DNA of 64,000 bases. Source: Gammaproteobacteria bacterium. GTDB lineage: Bacteria > Pseudomonadota > Gammaproteobacteria > Pseudomonadales > Azotimanducaceae_A. Position numbers and translations under genes: made by a program. The first letter of the stretch is position 1. Each line of letters begins with the position of its first letter. The notes under the pieces are model-generated. The model was not told the DNA's origin. It worked only from the letters and a program-made list of their open reading frames with translations, and ran no database searches. Location of the stretch: contig DUAT01000094.1 of the NCBI GenBank assembly GCA_012960755.1, forward strand, positions 186,001-250,000, in the 5' to 3' direction. Shown in pieces: positions 25,294 through 35,100 of this stretch.

Positions 25294-26115
25294 ATGAGCC
25301 GTGCCAAAGCGCCCATTCGATACACAGACACGTTAGCTCCCGAATTAATTTCAGAGGAGCTGAAACCCGTAATCGAGGAACTGAGGCTCGAAGATAATTG
25401 TCGAGAATTGGCCTTCCAGGGTTGGACGGTACTGGAGAACGTCAGTTCCGACGAATTCAACACCGCCTTCCGGGAAAAAATAATAGAAATCTGCCCTAAA
25501 GGTGGAGGCAATATGTTACTGGCGAAGGATCCTGTTTTTGCTGAAGCGATCATGAATCCCAAACTGATGGCAATGGCAGAATTTTCTGTCGGTCGCGGAT
25601 TCCTCATCAGCCAGGTTGCCGCGAGTGTCAGGAGCAAAGGAGCACCTGCCATTGGTTTGCACGCCGACAATAACTGGCTTCCGGCACCTTTCCCTGTACA
25701 CAATATGTTGCTGACAGGCTGCTGGGCGTGTGATGAATATACCCGGGAAGGCGGTGCAACGTTAGTGATACCCGGTAGCAATGTCCTGCATCGACACCCG
25801 GACGATAAGGAAACCACAGAACTGGCAGGCGCCATTGCAATCGAGTGCCCACCAGGGTCTGTTGTGATGTGGGACGGCAATCTCTGGCACTCGAATTATC
25901 CAAGAGCTATTCAAGGTGAAAGAGTCGTCTGCCACATTACGTATACGCGACTGATGATGCGACAGGTAGAGGATTACAACGCCCATGCAGATGAGTTAAT
26001 TGAAACCCACGGCGAGAAGATGGCTCAGTTATTGGCACGAGGGGATATGCTGCATAGCCCCACCGGTGCTGACTATTCCAAGCTGATACAGACATTTAAC
26101 AACGCCAAACGATAA
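25294..26115 (+). CDS. Phytanoyl-CoA dioxygenase (PhyH) family protein 1
   Basis: A 273-residue Fe(II)/2-oxoglutarate-dependent oxygenase. The metal triad is visible as AIGLHADNNW (HxD) and the distal His in GNLWHSNYPRA, with the 2-oxoglutarate Arg in GERVV. AAGGAGAG precedes ATG 25294, so I prefer it to the in-frame ATG 45 bases upstream. It is preceded by a strong promoter and followed after 26 bases by a Gfo/Idh gene, suggesting joint action on a small oxidised metabolite. One of three PhyH-type genes here; the three differ widely. Confidence 0.88.
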   Translation: MSRAKAPIRYTDTLAPELISEELKPVIEELRLEDNCRELAFQGWTVLENVSSDEFNTAFREKIIEICPKGGGNMLLAKDPVFAEAIMNPKLMAMAEFSVGRGFLISQVAASVRSKGAPAIGLHADNNWLPAPFPVHNMLLTGCWACDEYTREGGATLVIPGSNVLHRHPDDKETTELAGAIAIECPPGSVVMWDGNLWHSNYPRAIQGERVVCHITYTRLMMRQVEDYNAHADELIETHGEKMAQLLARGDMLHSPTGADYSKLIQTFNNAKR

Positions 26116-26141
26116 TACAGCGGGACAGGGCAGTATTGCAG

Positions 26142-27119
26142 ATGATTCGATTTGGTACCCTCGGTGCGGCTAGAATTACTCCACCGGCGCTGATTAAACC
26201 CTGTGAGGCTGACCCTCGGGCTGCGGTTACCGTTGTCGGCGCACGATCCAGGGAAAGGGCAGAAGGTTTTGCAAAAAAACACTATATACCCGTTGTGGTT
26301 GAGGACTACGCGTCAGTGGTTAACCATAGTGATGTTGATGTTGTCTATGTTCCCTTGCCAATCACGGCTCACCATGAATGGACAATCAAGTCCCTGCGGG
26401 CGGGGAAGCATGTCCTGTGTGAAAAATCGTTTGCCAGCAACGCCGAAGAGGCAATGGAAATGGCGGCCGTAGCGAAAGAAACGGGATTGGTTGTGATGGA
26501 TGCATTTCACTATCGCTATCATCCCATCTTTGTCAGGGCCAGGGAGATTTACACTTCAGGTCGACTGGGTGCGATCGAATTGGTGTCAGCGAGCTTTCAC
26601 ATACCAGTGACTGACCCTGGTGATATCCGTATGAACTACAACACGGCCGGTGGCGTCACAATGGATATCGGTTGTTACCCGATTTCGTGGGTACGACATA
26701 TGACCGGGTTAGAGCCCGAAGAAGTTGCCGCAGTGGCAGAGACAGGTCCTCCGGACGTTGATGTCTACCTGACCGCAGAATTGGTCTTTCCCGGTCAAAT
26801 CAAAGGCTGTATTTCCGGTGACATGCGGACTTCGGCGAAATTCAAAGCAGAGATCATTGTCGCCGGTGAGAAGGGCACCATGACGGTCAACAATCCCATC
26901 GCGCCGCACATGGGCAACAGTATTGAATTGAACATAGACGGTGAGGTAACGCAGGAGCAGTTTGACCATCGACCCACTTACAGTTACCAGTTAGATGCTT
27001 TTATAAACGCGGTTGAAAATGGCGGCGCCGTCCTGACTGGGCCGGATGATGCCGTGAATCAAATGAAGCTGATTGACCGATGCTATGAGACTGCCGGACT
27101 GCCTTTACGGGGTAAATAG
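26142..27119 (+). CDS. Gfo/Idh/MocA-family NAD(P)-dependent oxidoreductase
   Basis: A 325-residue protein with the N-terminal Rossmann domain (FGTLGAARITPPAL) and the Gfo/Idh signature GKHVLCEKSFASNAEEA, whose EK pair is at the nicotinamide site. The second domain contains AFHYRYHPIF and a GGVTMDIGCYPISW motif with the conserved Asp and His-type catalytic residues. Members oxidise sugars, inositols or dihydrodiols. ATG 26142 is preferred to a TTG two codons upstream. It probably shares a message with the PhyH gene before it and converges on the phosphopantetheinyl transferase with a one-base gap. Confidence 0.88.
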   Translation: MIRFGTLGAARITPPALIKPCEADPRAAVTVVGARSRERAEGFAKKHYIPVVVEDYASVVNHSDVDVVYVPLPITAHHEWTIKSLRAGKHVLCEKSFASNAEEAMEMAAVAKETGLVVMDAFHYRYHPIFVRAREIYTSGRLGAIELVSASFHIPVTDPGDIRMNYNTAGGVTMDIGCYPISWVRHMTGLEPEEVAAVAETGPPDVDVYLTAELVFPGQIKGCISGDMRTSAKFKAEIIVAGEKGTMTVNNPIAPHMGNSIELNIDGEVTQEQFDHRPTYSYQLDAFINAVENGGAVLTGPDDAVNQMKLIDRCYETAGLPLRGK

Positions 27120-27120
27120 G

Positions 27121-27849
27121 CTATAGCCACTCGATTGGCTCAATCTGCCGACGGACGAGATGTGAGTCCAACTCGAAAACCCCCGGCCTGTGCTTCTCAG
27201 CGGACAATTCACACAGGGAGAGGCGATAATCATTTCTCAATCGGCATGAGAAAAAGCTGGCGGGCTCGTTCTTTCTCGCTGCATCCTGCAGATTAATCCC
27301 TCTGGTCAGGTCAAACCCGAAGGTACCAAGCCCTTTTCTTAGTCCCAATCCCAGGGCTTTCATATAGGCTTCCTTTAATGTCCAGAAACAAAAAAACAGT
27401 TCCCGGGGATTTTCAGCGGCTTCTAGCTGGCTGATTTCCTGTTTGGTAAAGTACCGCCTGGCAATCTTCATCGTCTCGTTTTTACGCGCCAGGTATTCCA
27501 GGTCAACGCCGAGAACGTCTGTACCCATGGCGAGTGCAACCTGTTGTTTGCTATGGGACAAATTGAATTCGATGGATTGCGGGTCTCGCAAACCCGGCTT
27601 GCCCAATGTTTGCATTTCAAATTTGATTGAGGCGGGATCCCTGTTCAGGTGAATGCCGAGCTGGTGCCGAAGCAGGATTCTGGAAGCAACGAACAATTTT
27701 TTCCCAGCGCGCGGCTTTATACGGGATTCGCGAGCCAGTTCACCTTTTGAAAGAGTGCCATGTAACTTTTCTATCAAACTGTCGATGCCGGACTGGTTCG
27801 CCGACAAAAGGGTGATCTGTGTTTGATTGGTCGAGTTCATCACTAACAT
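27121..27849 (-). CDS. Sfp-type 4'-phosphopantetheinyl transferase
   Basis: A 242-residue transferase that loads phosphopantetheine onto carrier proteins. The magnesium and catalytic motifs are VLGVDLEYLARKNE and FFCFWTLKEAYMKALGLGL, with FNLSHSKQQVALA before them. Its length and motif order are those of the Sfp/EntD class, which serves secondary metabolism as well as fatty acid carriers. No polyketide or peptide synthetase is visible in the window. ATG 27840 is an alternative start. Confidence 0.9.
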   Translation of the reverse strand: MLVMNSTNQTQITLLSANQSGIDSLIEKLHGTLSKGELARESRIKPRAGKKLFVASRILLRHQLGIHLNRDPASIKFEMQTLGKPGLRDPQSIEFNLSHSKQQVALAMGTDVLGVDLEYLARKNETMKIARRYFTKQEISQLEAAENPRELFFCFWTLKEAYMKALGLGLRKGLGTFGFDLTRGINLQDAARKNEPASFFSCRLRNDYRLSLCELSAEKHRPGVFELDSHLVRRQIEPIEWL

Positions 27850-27923
27850 TCTATCGTAATCCGTGATATTACTGATGATGGGTTCCCCTGCTATTTATCT
27901 GAGGTGTAAACAGGAATTTTGAA

Positions 27924-29231
27924 ATGTCCCTTTATGAATTAAGGCACAACGCGATCCCACAGCTAACCGCGTTCCTGTTAATCGCGTGGTTGCTAACGAC
28001 GGCCGTTGTCGCGTTCGCCGCCAAACCCGACCCGGGCATGCCGACGGCGTCTCCGGGATCCGTCGGCATGTCTGCAGAACGCCTGGATAGAATTGGACCT
28101 GTGATGCAGCAATATATTGACGACCACCTGGTACCCGGCACGGTCACCATGGTAGCTCGTCGTGGCAAAGTCGTTCATTTTGAAGCACGTGGGTTGATGG
28201 ATGTAGAAAACAACAAGCTCATGCGAAAGGATGCGATTTTCAGAATCGCGTCGATGACGAAACCGATTACCTCTGTTGCCTTAATGATGTTGTGGGAAGA
28301 GGGCAGGTTTCAACTTCGGGATCCGGTGAGTAAATTTATTCCGGAATTCGCCGGTCAAAAAGTATCGACCACCGCCGACTCGAGTGGAGAAACAGGTGAA
28401 CTGGTTGATGCCAACAGGGAAGCAACTATCAGGGATATGCTTACCCATACAGCCGGACTTGCGAACAACTATATTGGCAATATCGTGTACTACCGTGAAC
28501 AAATGGACCGGCGCCCTGACGACAGCCTTGAAAAATATATAGCACGACTCGCCGCACTGCCGCTTAACTATCAACCGGGTGAAGCCTGGCAATATTCCAC
28601 CGCAACCAGTGTCGTTGGCAGGTTGGTCGAAGTCATATCAGGCCAGACACTGGCAGAATTTATGAAAGATAGAATATTCAACCCCCTGGAGATGCGAGAT
28701 ACGCATTTCTATCTGGATGATGATCAGGGCGGCAGGTTAATGTCGCAGTACACGCCGGGTGAAGACAACAACAGGATTGTATTACAGGATCCGGGTTCGA
28801 ACGAAAGCAGATGGATTACGGCTGAGAACAAAACCGTGTTTAGTGGTTCTGGAGGCCTGGTTTCAACACCCCACGACTACATGAGGTTTCAGTCCGCCAT
28901 GTTAAATGGTGGGGAACTCGATGGCGTTCGGTTGTTGTCACCTTCAACCCTCAGCCTGATGCTGGACAATCATACTGACGATCTGCCTGTTTGGCTGACA
29001 GGTCCCGGTATGGGATTTGGTCTGGGTTGGGGAGTTGTGATTGATCGGGGAAAAGCGGCAACGCCGTTATCCGAAGGTTCAGTGTACTGGGGTGGTGCGT
29101 ACTGTACCATCTCATGGATCGATCCTGAGCAGGAGCTGATAGGTATTCTTATGACACAGGTTCGGCCTTACAGGCATATCAATATCAGGCAGGATTTTCA
29201 GGTTCTGGTCCACCAGGCGATCATTGATTGA
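27924..29231 (+). CDS. Exported serine hydrolase of the class C beta-lactamase family
   Basis: An N-terminal hydrophobic segment (about residues 13-32) suggests export. The penicillin-binding fold is shown by SMTKPITSVA (SxxK, nucleophile Ser and general base Lys) and YSTATSVVGRLVE as the YxN equivalent. It is 435 residues, usual for the esterase and beta-lactamase-like members called serine hydrolases in environmental bacteria. The third motif, normally HxG or KTG, reads YWGGAYCT here. An esterase or peptidase role is more likely than antibiotic resistance. It is divergent from the transferase and converges with the acyl-CoA dehydrogenase. Confidence 0.88.
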   Translation: MSLYELRHNAIPQLTAFLLIAWLLTTAVVAFAAKPDPGMPTASPGSVGMSAERLDRIGPVMQQYIDDHLVPGTVTMVARRGKVVHFEARGLMDVENNKLMRKDAIFRIASMTKPITSVALMMLWEEGRFQLRDPVSKFIPEFAGQKVSTTADSSGETGELVDANREATIRDMLTHTAGLANNYIGNIVYYREQMDRRPDDSLEKYIARLAALPLNYQPGEAWQYSTATSVVGRLVEVISGQTLAEFMKDRIFNPLEMRDTHFYLDDDQGGRLMSQYTPGEDNNRIVLQDPGSNESRWITAENKTVFSGSGGLVSTPHDYMRFQSAMLNGGELDGVRLLSPSTLSLMLDNHTDDLPVWLTGPGMGFGLGWGVVIDRGKAATPLSEGSVYWGGAYCTISWIDPEQELIGILMTQVRPYRHINIRQDFQVLVHQAIID

Positions 29232-29247
29232 TTTTTACCATGGGCTC

Positions 29248-30420
29248 CTAGTCAGGTAATCCCAAAACCCGTTTCGCAATAATATTCAGCTGAATCTCGT
29301 TCGAGCCTGAATAAATTGACGCCGCCCTGGTCGAAAGAAATTCCCGTAGTGCCGTTTTGTCTGAATCAGTGAACGAATCACCGTCCCATCCCAGACCCTG
29401 ACTGCCACGAATATCTCTTGAGAGATCTGCCGCGACCTGTTGGCTGCGGGAACCGTAATATTTGAACATCGATGTCGCCGGGCCCGGTGTTTTTGCGTCG
29501 GTTGTTTCAGCAACCACGCGTTTTTGGGTGATCTGGAATGACCGGGCATCCATCTTGTGGGCCAGGATCCGTGCTCGGAAATCCTCGTCGCTAATGCGCC
29601 CGTCAGTTTCACCCAGGTACTCTTTAGCCAACTCGGGTAAATTTGGACCTGTGGATCGCTGTGCACCCCCGGCTAAGGTCGTTATCCCCGAGCGCTCATG
29701 CTGGAGCAATCGCTTACCCACGGTCCAGCCACGATTAATCTCACCGATCAGATCTCGTCTTTCGGCTTTGGCATTATCGAAGAAAGATTCGCAGAATGGT
29801 GATTCACCACTGATCAATTGAATAGGTTTAACCGTCACTCCCGGTTGGTCCATGTCCAATAGCATGAAACTGATGCCGTCGTGTTTGGGGACATCGGGGT
29901 CGGTTCGCACCAGAATAAACATCCAGTCCGCCCATTGCGCGCCGGATGTCCAGATCTTCGAACCGTTAATTATAAAGTTATCGCCTTCCAGGACGGCTTT
30001 GGTTTGCAGGCTGGCGAGATCGGAGCCAGCGCCAGGTTCACTGTATCCCTGACACCAGGCCACTTCTCCCCGGACAATCTTCGGCAGGTGACGTTGTTTT
30101 TGCTCTTCTGTGCCGTGGTCCAGTAATGTAGGACCGATCAGGCTGGTCCCCATGCCCATCAGGGGAGATCTCGCGTTGATTTTGCGCATCTCATCAATAA
30201 GCACAAGGTACTGATCTTTCGTAAGACCACCGCCACCGTATTCGGTCGGCCACATGGGCGTAGTCCAACCCTTTTCTGCCATGCGATCCAGCCAGAGCCT
30301 GGAATCAGGATTATGGATTTTTATTTTGGTACTGCCCGTCAGTACCTGGCCTGGACCCCGGGCTCCCTGCGGGCAGTTCTCCGCGAGCCAATTTTCCACT
30401 TCTGCGCGAAACGTTTCCAT
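29248..30420 (-). CDS. Acyl-CoA dehydrogenase family protein 1
   Basis: A 390-residue flavin dehydrogenase. Family landmarks are WCQGYSEPGAGSDLASLQT, GSKIWTSGAQ and the late IYSGSNEIQLNIIAKRVLG. No ETF or thiolase gene is adjacent. Gene order to the next - strand gene (30467) leaves 46 bases. The acyl chain length is not predictable; this subgroup in marine gammaproteobacteria often handles branched or sterol side-chain acyl-CoAs. Confidence 0.9.
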   Translation of the reverse strand: METFRAEVENWLAENCPQGARGPGQVLTGSTKIKIHNPDSRLWLDRMAEKGWTTPMWPTEYGGGGLTKDQYLVLIDEMRKINARSPLMGMGTSLIGPTLLDHGTEEQKQRHLPKIVRGEVAWCQGYSEPGAGSDLASLQTKAVLEGDNFIINGSKIWTSGAQWADWMFILVRTDPDVPKHDGISFMLLDMDQPGVTVKPIQLISGESPFCESFFDNAKAERRDLIGEINRGWTVGKRLLQHERSGITTLAGGAQRSTGPNLPELAKEYLGETDGRISDEDFRARILAHKMDARSFQITQKRVVAETTDAKTPGPATSMFKYYGSRSQQVAADLSRDIRGSQGLGWDGDSFTDSDKTALREFLSTRAASIYSGSNEIQLNIIAKRVLGLPD

Positions 30421-30466
30421 CTGAGAAGTTCCTGTTTGGGATTTGAGTCCTACTGTATGTTATTTA

Positions 30467-30865
30467 TCAGGACGCTTCCATCTCACTTTGACACTGAAGA
30501 CACATACTCGCCTCCGGGTAGGCTTTCAGTCGATTGAATGCAATGAACTCTTCACACTGTGAGCAGAACCCATAATTGTTGAGTTCAATCCGTTTGAGCG
30601 CGGCGATCACCTGCTTCAGCCGGTTCCTGGTCAGGTTTCTGTTGGCGACAAGGATGCTTTGATTGTGCATTTCATCCATGCGGCTTAAACGACCCGCATT
30701 GTCTTTGAGTTTTACCGGTTTTGAGCCCGATTCGGTTTGTTCGAGCAAACCTTCGAGACTTAACTGCAGTCTACGCAGATCCCCCGAAAGTTCCTTGATT
30801 TGACTGGCTGAGAGTTCGTCATCCATTGGTTTATGATAGCGCAAAATATCAATTGTTCTCAGCAC
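30467..30865 (-). CDS. DksA/TraR-type C4 zinc finger protein
   Basis: The C-terminal half carries YGFCSQCEEFIAFNRLKAYP and then MCLQC, a CxxC-17-CxxC zinc finger as in DksA/TraR regulators, which bind RNA polymerase through the secondary channel. A helical hairpin precedes it (residues about 20-95). It is shorter than classical DksA and lacks the DxxDxA tip as far as I can see. The start is uncertain: GTG 30865 gives 132 residues and ATG 30826 gives 119. It sits between an acyl-CoA dehydrogenase and a phosphatase. Confidence 0.8.
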   Translation of the reverse strand: MLRTIDILRYHKPMDDELSASQIKELSGDLRRLQLSLEGLLEQTESGSKPVKLKDNAGRLSRMDEMHNQSILVANRNLTRNRLKQVIAALKRIELNNYGFCSQCEEFIAFNRLKAYPEASMCLQCQSEMEAS

Positions 30866-30921
30866 AAAAAGGAACCCAATAATGGTGCCAAGGCAATCAG
30901 GACATGTTTATATAGAAACGA

Positions 30922-31839
30922 TTACTGAGTTGTTTGACTGTTCAGCAATATGCTTTTCAACGTCTCCCTGTTCTGTTGGCTTATTTCCAGGCCCTGCTCA
31001 ATATAGTTATCAATAGTCCCGTACTGATCACGCATAACGGTAAAAGCAGCTTCCAAATATTCTTTCTCTGCGCCATACAGGACCTTCACGGCATCCATGT
31101 CGATTTTGCCAACCATGCCGATAGTTTTCATGGTGCCTATTTCGAAGTATACCCAATCCTTTATAAACCGGTTAGTGTCCAGGTAGTCTTCCATAACACG
31201 ATTCATGGGGACATCAAGCATGAGTAATACCAGTGCAGTTGCGACCCCGGTTCGATCTTTGCCCGTGCTGCAATGGAACACCATGGGATAATTTTCTTCA
31301 TCCAGCAGCGAGTGTGCCCATTCACGGAAGACAGGGGTAAACTTTTTGATGTATAGCCGATATTCAGCTTTCAGCAGCTCACGCGCGTCGGCCTCTTGAA
31401 ACTCACCTGCCAGCATGTTGTCCCTGGTGTACTTTAACTCCTTCGCGTCGCCTATTGGCATGCGGATTAATCGAATACCTGAGTCCGGCCTGACTCTGTC
31501 ATAGCCACTCGAGGCGAGTTCATTATCCAGTCTGAAATCAACGACATGTCTGATGTTGAGTTCTTCGAGAAACAACTGATCGGTATCCGACAGCATCGAC
31601 AGGTTGCTGGAACGATAAAGCTTACCCCAGTGAATAGCGCGACCGTCCGCACTACGGATGCCGCCGAGTTCTCGAAAGTTATATGCAGCATCAAAGATCA
31701 GTTTTCTATTTTGTTCCCGGAGTGACTCGTTAACCTCTGATGGAATCACACGCTGAAGGAGGGGGATGTCCTCCTCACAACCGCTGATTAACAGAACAAG
31801 AAAAAGTAATGTAAGTGTAGCGAGAGTCGGTCTATTCAT
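30922..31839 (-). CDS. Tyrosine/dual-specificity phosphatase-like lipoprotein
   Basis: A 305-residue protein with a lipobox (LVLLISGCEED) and the Cys-dependent phosphatase signature FHCSTGKDRTGVATA (CX5R). The N-terminal part includes RELGGIRSADGRAIHWGKLYRS, typical of the Y_phosphatase3 family, and the general acid region around MPIGDAKEL. As a probable lipoprotein it would act in the periplasm, where phospho-substrates could be phosphoinositide-like or nucleotide compounds. Substrate unknown. Confidence 0.88.
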   Translation of the reverse strand: MNRPTLATLTLLFLVLLISGCEEDIPLLQRVIPSEVNESLREQNRKLIFDAAYNFRELGGIRSADGRAIHWGKLYRSSNLSMLSDTDQLFLEELNIRHVVDFRLDNELASSGYDRVRPDSGIRLIRMPIGDAKELKYTRDNMLAGEFQEADARELLKAEYRLYIKKFTPVFREWAHSLLDEENYPMVFHCSTGKDRTGVATALVLLMLDVPMNRVMEDYLDTNRFIKDWVYFEIGTMKTIGMVGKIDMDAVKVLYGAEKEYLEAAFTVMRDQYGTIDNYIEQGLEISQQNRETLKSILLNSQTTQ

Positions 31840-32034
31840 AGCTTGTCTGTCTTAAACATCGTTAGCGCGGCTGACACACTATCAAAACAGGGTCTGAATG
31901 ACGAGGGTCGTCTTTCGGACACACTACCCCTGACCCTGGCGGCGATTGCCGTTCTGCTTTATATTCCGCCGTTAACTATTTTTGTCGCGTAAGATAGAAC
32001 CAAAACGTAAAACTGTGAAGGATAGTCAATAAAA

Positions 32035-33540
32035 ATGCAATGTAACAAACTCGCCAATGCCTCGTCACCAGGCTTCCTGGGATTAAGCGTTTTGGTTCTA
32101 TTGGTCAGCTGCTCAACAGCAGAACGCGATACAGAGGAATCAGCAGATGACAGGCAGTGGCTTGCGGGGGACCACCATATCCATGGTCGATACAGCGTCG
32201 GCTGGGATCTCACGAAGTCGCCACCAGCGCCCAAATTTGGCGGAGATGCAATTTACACGACACTTACCAACGCAGAAATGGCGAAACACCATGGTTTAGC
32301 CTGGATGGTGACAACAGATCATGGTGGCCCGAATCATAGTAAAATTAATGCGGAGCATGCCTACCCTGAATTGATCCAGTCCCGTGAAGCGGTTAAGGAA
32401 GTCATCCAGTTTTATGGCCTGGAGTTAAATACACCGGCAGGTGAACATACCAGTTTGATTATCCCCCACAGTTCTGACGAGGTGGACGTGTTGCGGATGC
32501 TCGAATCTGAATTTGATATGCGTGAAGTGTTTCCTTATGACCCGTCTCGCGATACCGAGGGGAAAATGATCGACGCACTCAAGGTGATGAGTAAACTCGA
32601 GAAACCACCGGTTGTTATCGTAAATCACCCAGCCCGTACGGCACGGGGCTATGCTGAATATGGTCTATTTGACCCAGCAGAGCTACGTCGCTGGAATGAC
32701 ACAGCACCAGACATTGCTGTTGGTATGGCCGGAGCCCCTGGACACCAGGCCATTGCCTTGTCAAACGCGCCCTTGATAGTGGACAGGATGCGCCTGCGCG
32801 GAGGCTATCGGGGTTATCCAACGATGGGAGGCTTCGACCAGATGACGGCAAAACTGGGCGGCTTCTGGGATTCGATGTTAGGTGAAGGACGGCGTTGGTG
32901 GATAACTGCAAATTCAGATTCACATCGACACTATACCGAGGGCGGTCTTGATTTTTGGCCGGGTGAGTACTCGAAAACCTATGTGTATTCGCAAAAAAGC
33001 CACGAGGCGATTTTATCCGGTTTACGTGCGGGCCACGTATTTGTAACCACGGGTGATCTGGTTGACGCGCTTTTCGTTGAAGTCTCAGTGGAAGGGCAGA
33101 ACCCACAGCCGTCCGTTTCTATTGGCGATGAAATTGACGTGGGCATGGCGAAAGAGGTTCTGGTAGCCATTCGGTTTCGGGATCCCGAAACCGAAAATGC
33201 AAACGGAGACAACCCAACGGTACGCCGCGTTGACCTCATTATGGGGGGTGTTAATGGTAAGTTGGCTGATTACAGCGTGAGTCGAAATGACTCGGCGAAA
33301 GTAGTACAAAGATTTACAAAAAAAGATTGGCGTAAGGAAGGTGCGTATCTCACCATAACCCACAGGATATCGTTAGATAGCATGGACTATTTACACGCTG
33401 CTTACATTAGAGTGCGGGGTACCAATACAAAAGAGCTGGAACCGGCAGAAGATCCACCTGCGGAAAACCCCTGGGAAGACCTGTGGTTCTATTCCAATCC
33501 GGTTTTCGTCCGATCGCAGGGATCATCGGCCATAGATTGA
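32035..33540 (+). CDS. PHP-domain metallohydrolase (CehA/McbA family), lipoprotein
   Basis: A 501-residue lipoprotein (lipobox near VLLVSCSTAERD) with a polymerase-and-histidinol-phosphatase (PHP) metal site: GDHHIHGRYS, TTDHGGPNH, HTSLIIPH, IVNHPARTA and the late NSDSHRHY. The CehA/McbA branch includes carbaryl hydrolase-like enzymes, which cleave esters or carbamates at a metal centre. AAGGA lies before the ATG. It is convergent with the amidase and 195 bases from the divergent phosphatase lipoprotein. The actual substrate is unknown. Confidence 0.88.
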   Translation: MQCNKLANASSPGFLGLSVLVLLVSCSTAERDTEESADDRQWLAGDHHIHGRYSVGWDLTKSPPAPKFGGDAIYTTLTNAEMAKHHGLAWMVTTDHGGPNHSKINAEHAYPELIQSREAVKEVIQFYGLELNTPAGEHTSLIIPHSSDEVDVLRMLESEFDMREVFPYDPSRDTEGKMIDALKVMSKLEKPPVVIVNHPARTARGYAEYGLFDPAELRRWNDTAPDIAVGMAGAPGHQAIALSNAPLIVDRMRLRGGYRGYPTMGGFDQMTAKLGGFWDSMLGEGRRWWITANSDSHRHYTEGGLDFWPGEYSKTYVYSQKSHEAILSGLRAGHVFVTTGDLVDALFVEVSVEGQNPQPSVSIGDEIDVGMAKEVLVAIRFRDPETENANGDNPTVRRVDLIMGGVNGKLADYSVSRNDSAKVVQRFTKKDWRKEGAYLTITHRISLDSMDYLHAAYIRVRGTNTKELEPAEDPPAENPWEDLWFYSNPVFVRSQGSSAID

Positions 33541-33559
33541 ATTCGAAGCCTTTGGCGGA

Positions 33560-35089
33560 TTAATTCGGGATCGGTTTCAGCCTGTGCTGTTCAAACGCAA
33601 AAGCGATATCGAGCAACAACTTGTCGCTGTTGCTGCCAGCCATAAACGACAATCCCAGAGGCAACCCCTGCAGGTTTCCCATGGGAACCGTGATGTGCGG
33701 GTAGCCCGATATTGCCGGAAATGAACTGGGTCCCCCACCTGGCCAGTTGTCACCGTTGATAAGGTCTATTTTCCACGCAGCGCCTGCCGTTGGCGACACC
33801 AACGCGTCCAACTGGTTCTGCTGCAGGAGCCTGTCGAGGCCATCTTCCCGGGTTGCCTGGCGAATTCTTGCCAGGGCAGTTATATATTCCTGGTCTGTTA
33901 GTGACCCCTTCGCCTCGGATTTAACAAAGATTTCCTGCTTGAAGTAGGCCATTTCACGTTCGGCTTGTGCCTCGTTGAACTGTATCAAATCCTGCAAATT
34001 TGAAACTGTTATGTTGTTTGGTGCTTTGTTTGGCAGAGCTGTCAGATAAGCTTCGATATCGTGTTTGAACTCATAGAGAAGGACTTCATAGCTGTCCCTG
34101 CTGAACTTTTGTGGTAGATCAATTTTTAAGTCATCGATAATGATTGAACCTGCGGATCGCAGTACAGATATTGAATTTTCGAATACTGCGTCAACACCTT
34201 CATGGAATCCAGCGGAAGAACGAAGAATGCCAATGCGCTTATCCACCAGTGCCGATCTGTCAAATCCGGCAGCAAAATCCCCTTTGTTATTGATAGCCAT
34301 CGCATTCAGCAGAATTGCCGCATCCTCGACATTACTGGCCATGGGACCGGCTGTATCCTGGGTATGGGCGATGGGTATGATACCGATTTGACTGACAAGG
34401 CCCATGCTTGGCTTTATGCCAACTATCCCGGTGAGGGAAGCCGGGCAGACTACCGAGCCATCTGTTTCGGTACCGACTGCGACGATGGCGAGCTGAGCTG
34501 CAACCGCCACTGCCGAGCCTGAACTCGAGCCGCAGGGCGACCGGGTGGTGTCGTGCGGGTTACGTGTTTGACCCCCCAGGGCACTCCACCCTGAAGAGGA
34601 TCGTTGCGAACGGAAATTGGCCCACTCACTTAAATTTGCCTTGCCAAGGATAATGGCGCCTGCATTCCTTAACTGGATGACAAGTTCAGCATCTCGCTGG
34701 GTGTCGTTGTTTTTCAGGGCGAGAGACCCGGCCGTTGTCGGTAGTTCTTTTGTTTCGATATTGTCCTTGATCAAGACGGGAATACCGAACAATCTGCCAG
34801 GCGTTTCACCTCTTGATAATTGTTGGTCCTGCTCCGCTGCAGCATCGAGTGCACCGGGATTGACAGAAATTACAGCGTTAAGCTCAGGGTTTTGTTTTTC
34901 AATTTCATCTAAAAAGTGCTGTGTAACATCTACAACCGTAAGAGTTCGATTCTGGTAGGAAATGTGCAACTCTTTGATGGTAAATTTCATATCGGTTTCC
35001 GGCAGTTCTTTGGCTGTAGTTTCCTGGGAGTTATCTGCGCAGGCAGACAGCAGCACGATAAGTAGCATCGCTGGGAGACCCATGGCCAA
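33560..35089 (-). CDS. Amidase-signature hydrolase, lipoprotein
   Basis: A 509-residue protein with lipobox (LLIVLLSACADN) and the amidase signature: catalytic Lys in GIPVLIKDNIETKELPTTAGS, then cis-Ser in RSPCGSSSGSAVAVAA and the nucleophile Ser in VGTETDGSVVCPASLTGIVG. This Ser-Ser-Lys triad hydrolyses amides. The lipoprotein signal suggests periplasmic action. It follows the hybrid sensor gene by 11 bases on the same strand, so the two may be co-transcribed. Confidence 0.9.
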   Translation of the reverse strand: MAMGLPAMLLIVLLSACADNSQETTAKELPETDMKFTIKELHISYQNRTLTVVDVTQHFLDEIEKQNPELNAVISVNPGALDAAAEQDQQLSRGETPGRLFGIPVLIKDNIETKELPTTAGSLALKNNDTQRDAELVIQLRNAGAIILGKANLSEWANFRSQRSSSGWSALGGQTRNPHDTTRSPCGSSSGSAVAVAAQLAIVAVGTETDGSVVCPASLTGIVGIKPSMGLVSQIGIIPIAHTQDTAGPMASNVEDAAILLNAMAINNKGDFAAGFDRSALVDKRIGILRSSAGFHEGVDAVFENSISVLRSAGSIIIDDLKIDLPQKFSRDSYEVLLYEFKHDIEAYLTALPNKAPNNITVSNLQDLIQFNEAQAEREMAYFKQEIFVKSEAKGSLTDQEYITALARIRQATREDGLDRLLQQNQLDALVSPTAGAAWKIDLINGDNWPGGGPSSFPAISGYPHITVPMGNLQGLPLGLSFMAGSNSDKLLLDIAFAFEQHRLKPIPN

Positions 35090-35100
35090 TCGCTGCTTGC

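Noticed and set aside
27924..29231. Serine hydrolases at 27924 and 49874 as antibiotic-resistance beta-lactamases
   Set aside because: They have SxxK but lack the KTG-type third motif and the size of true class C enzymes; esterase or peptidase-like roles are more likely.
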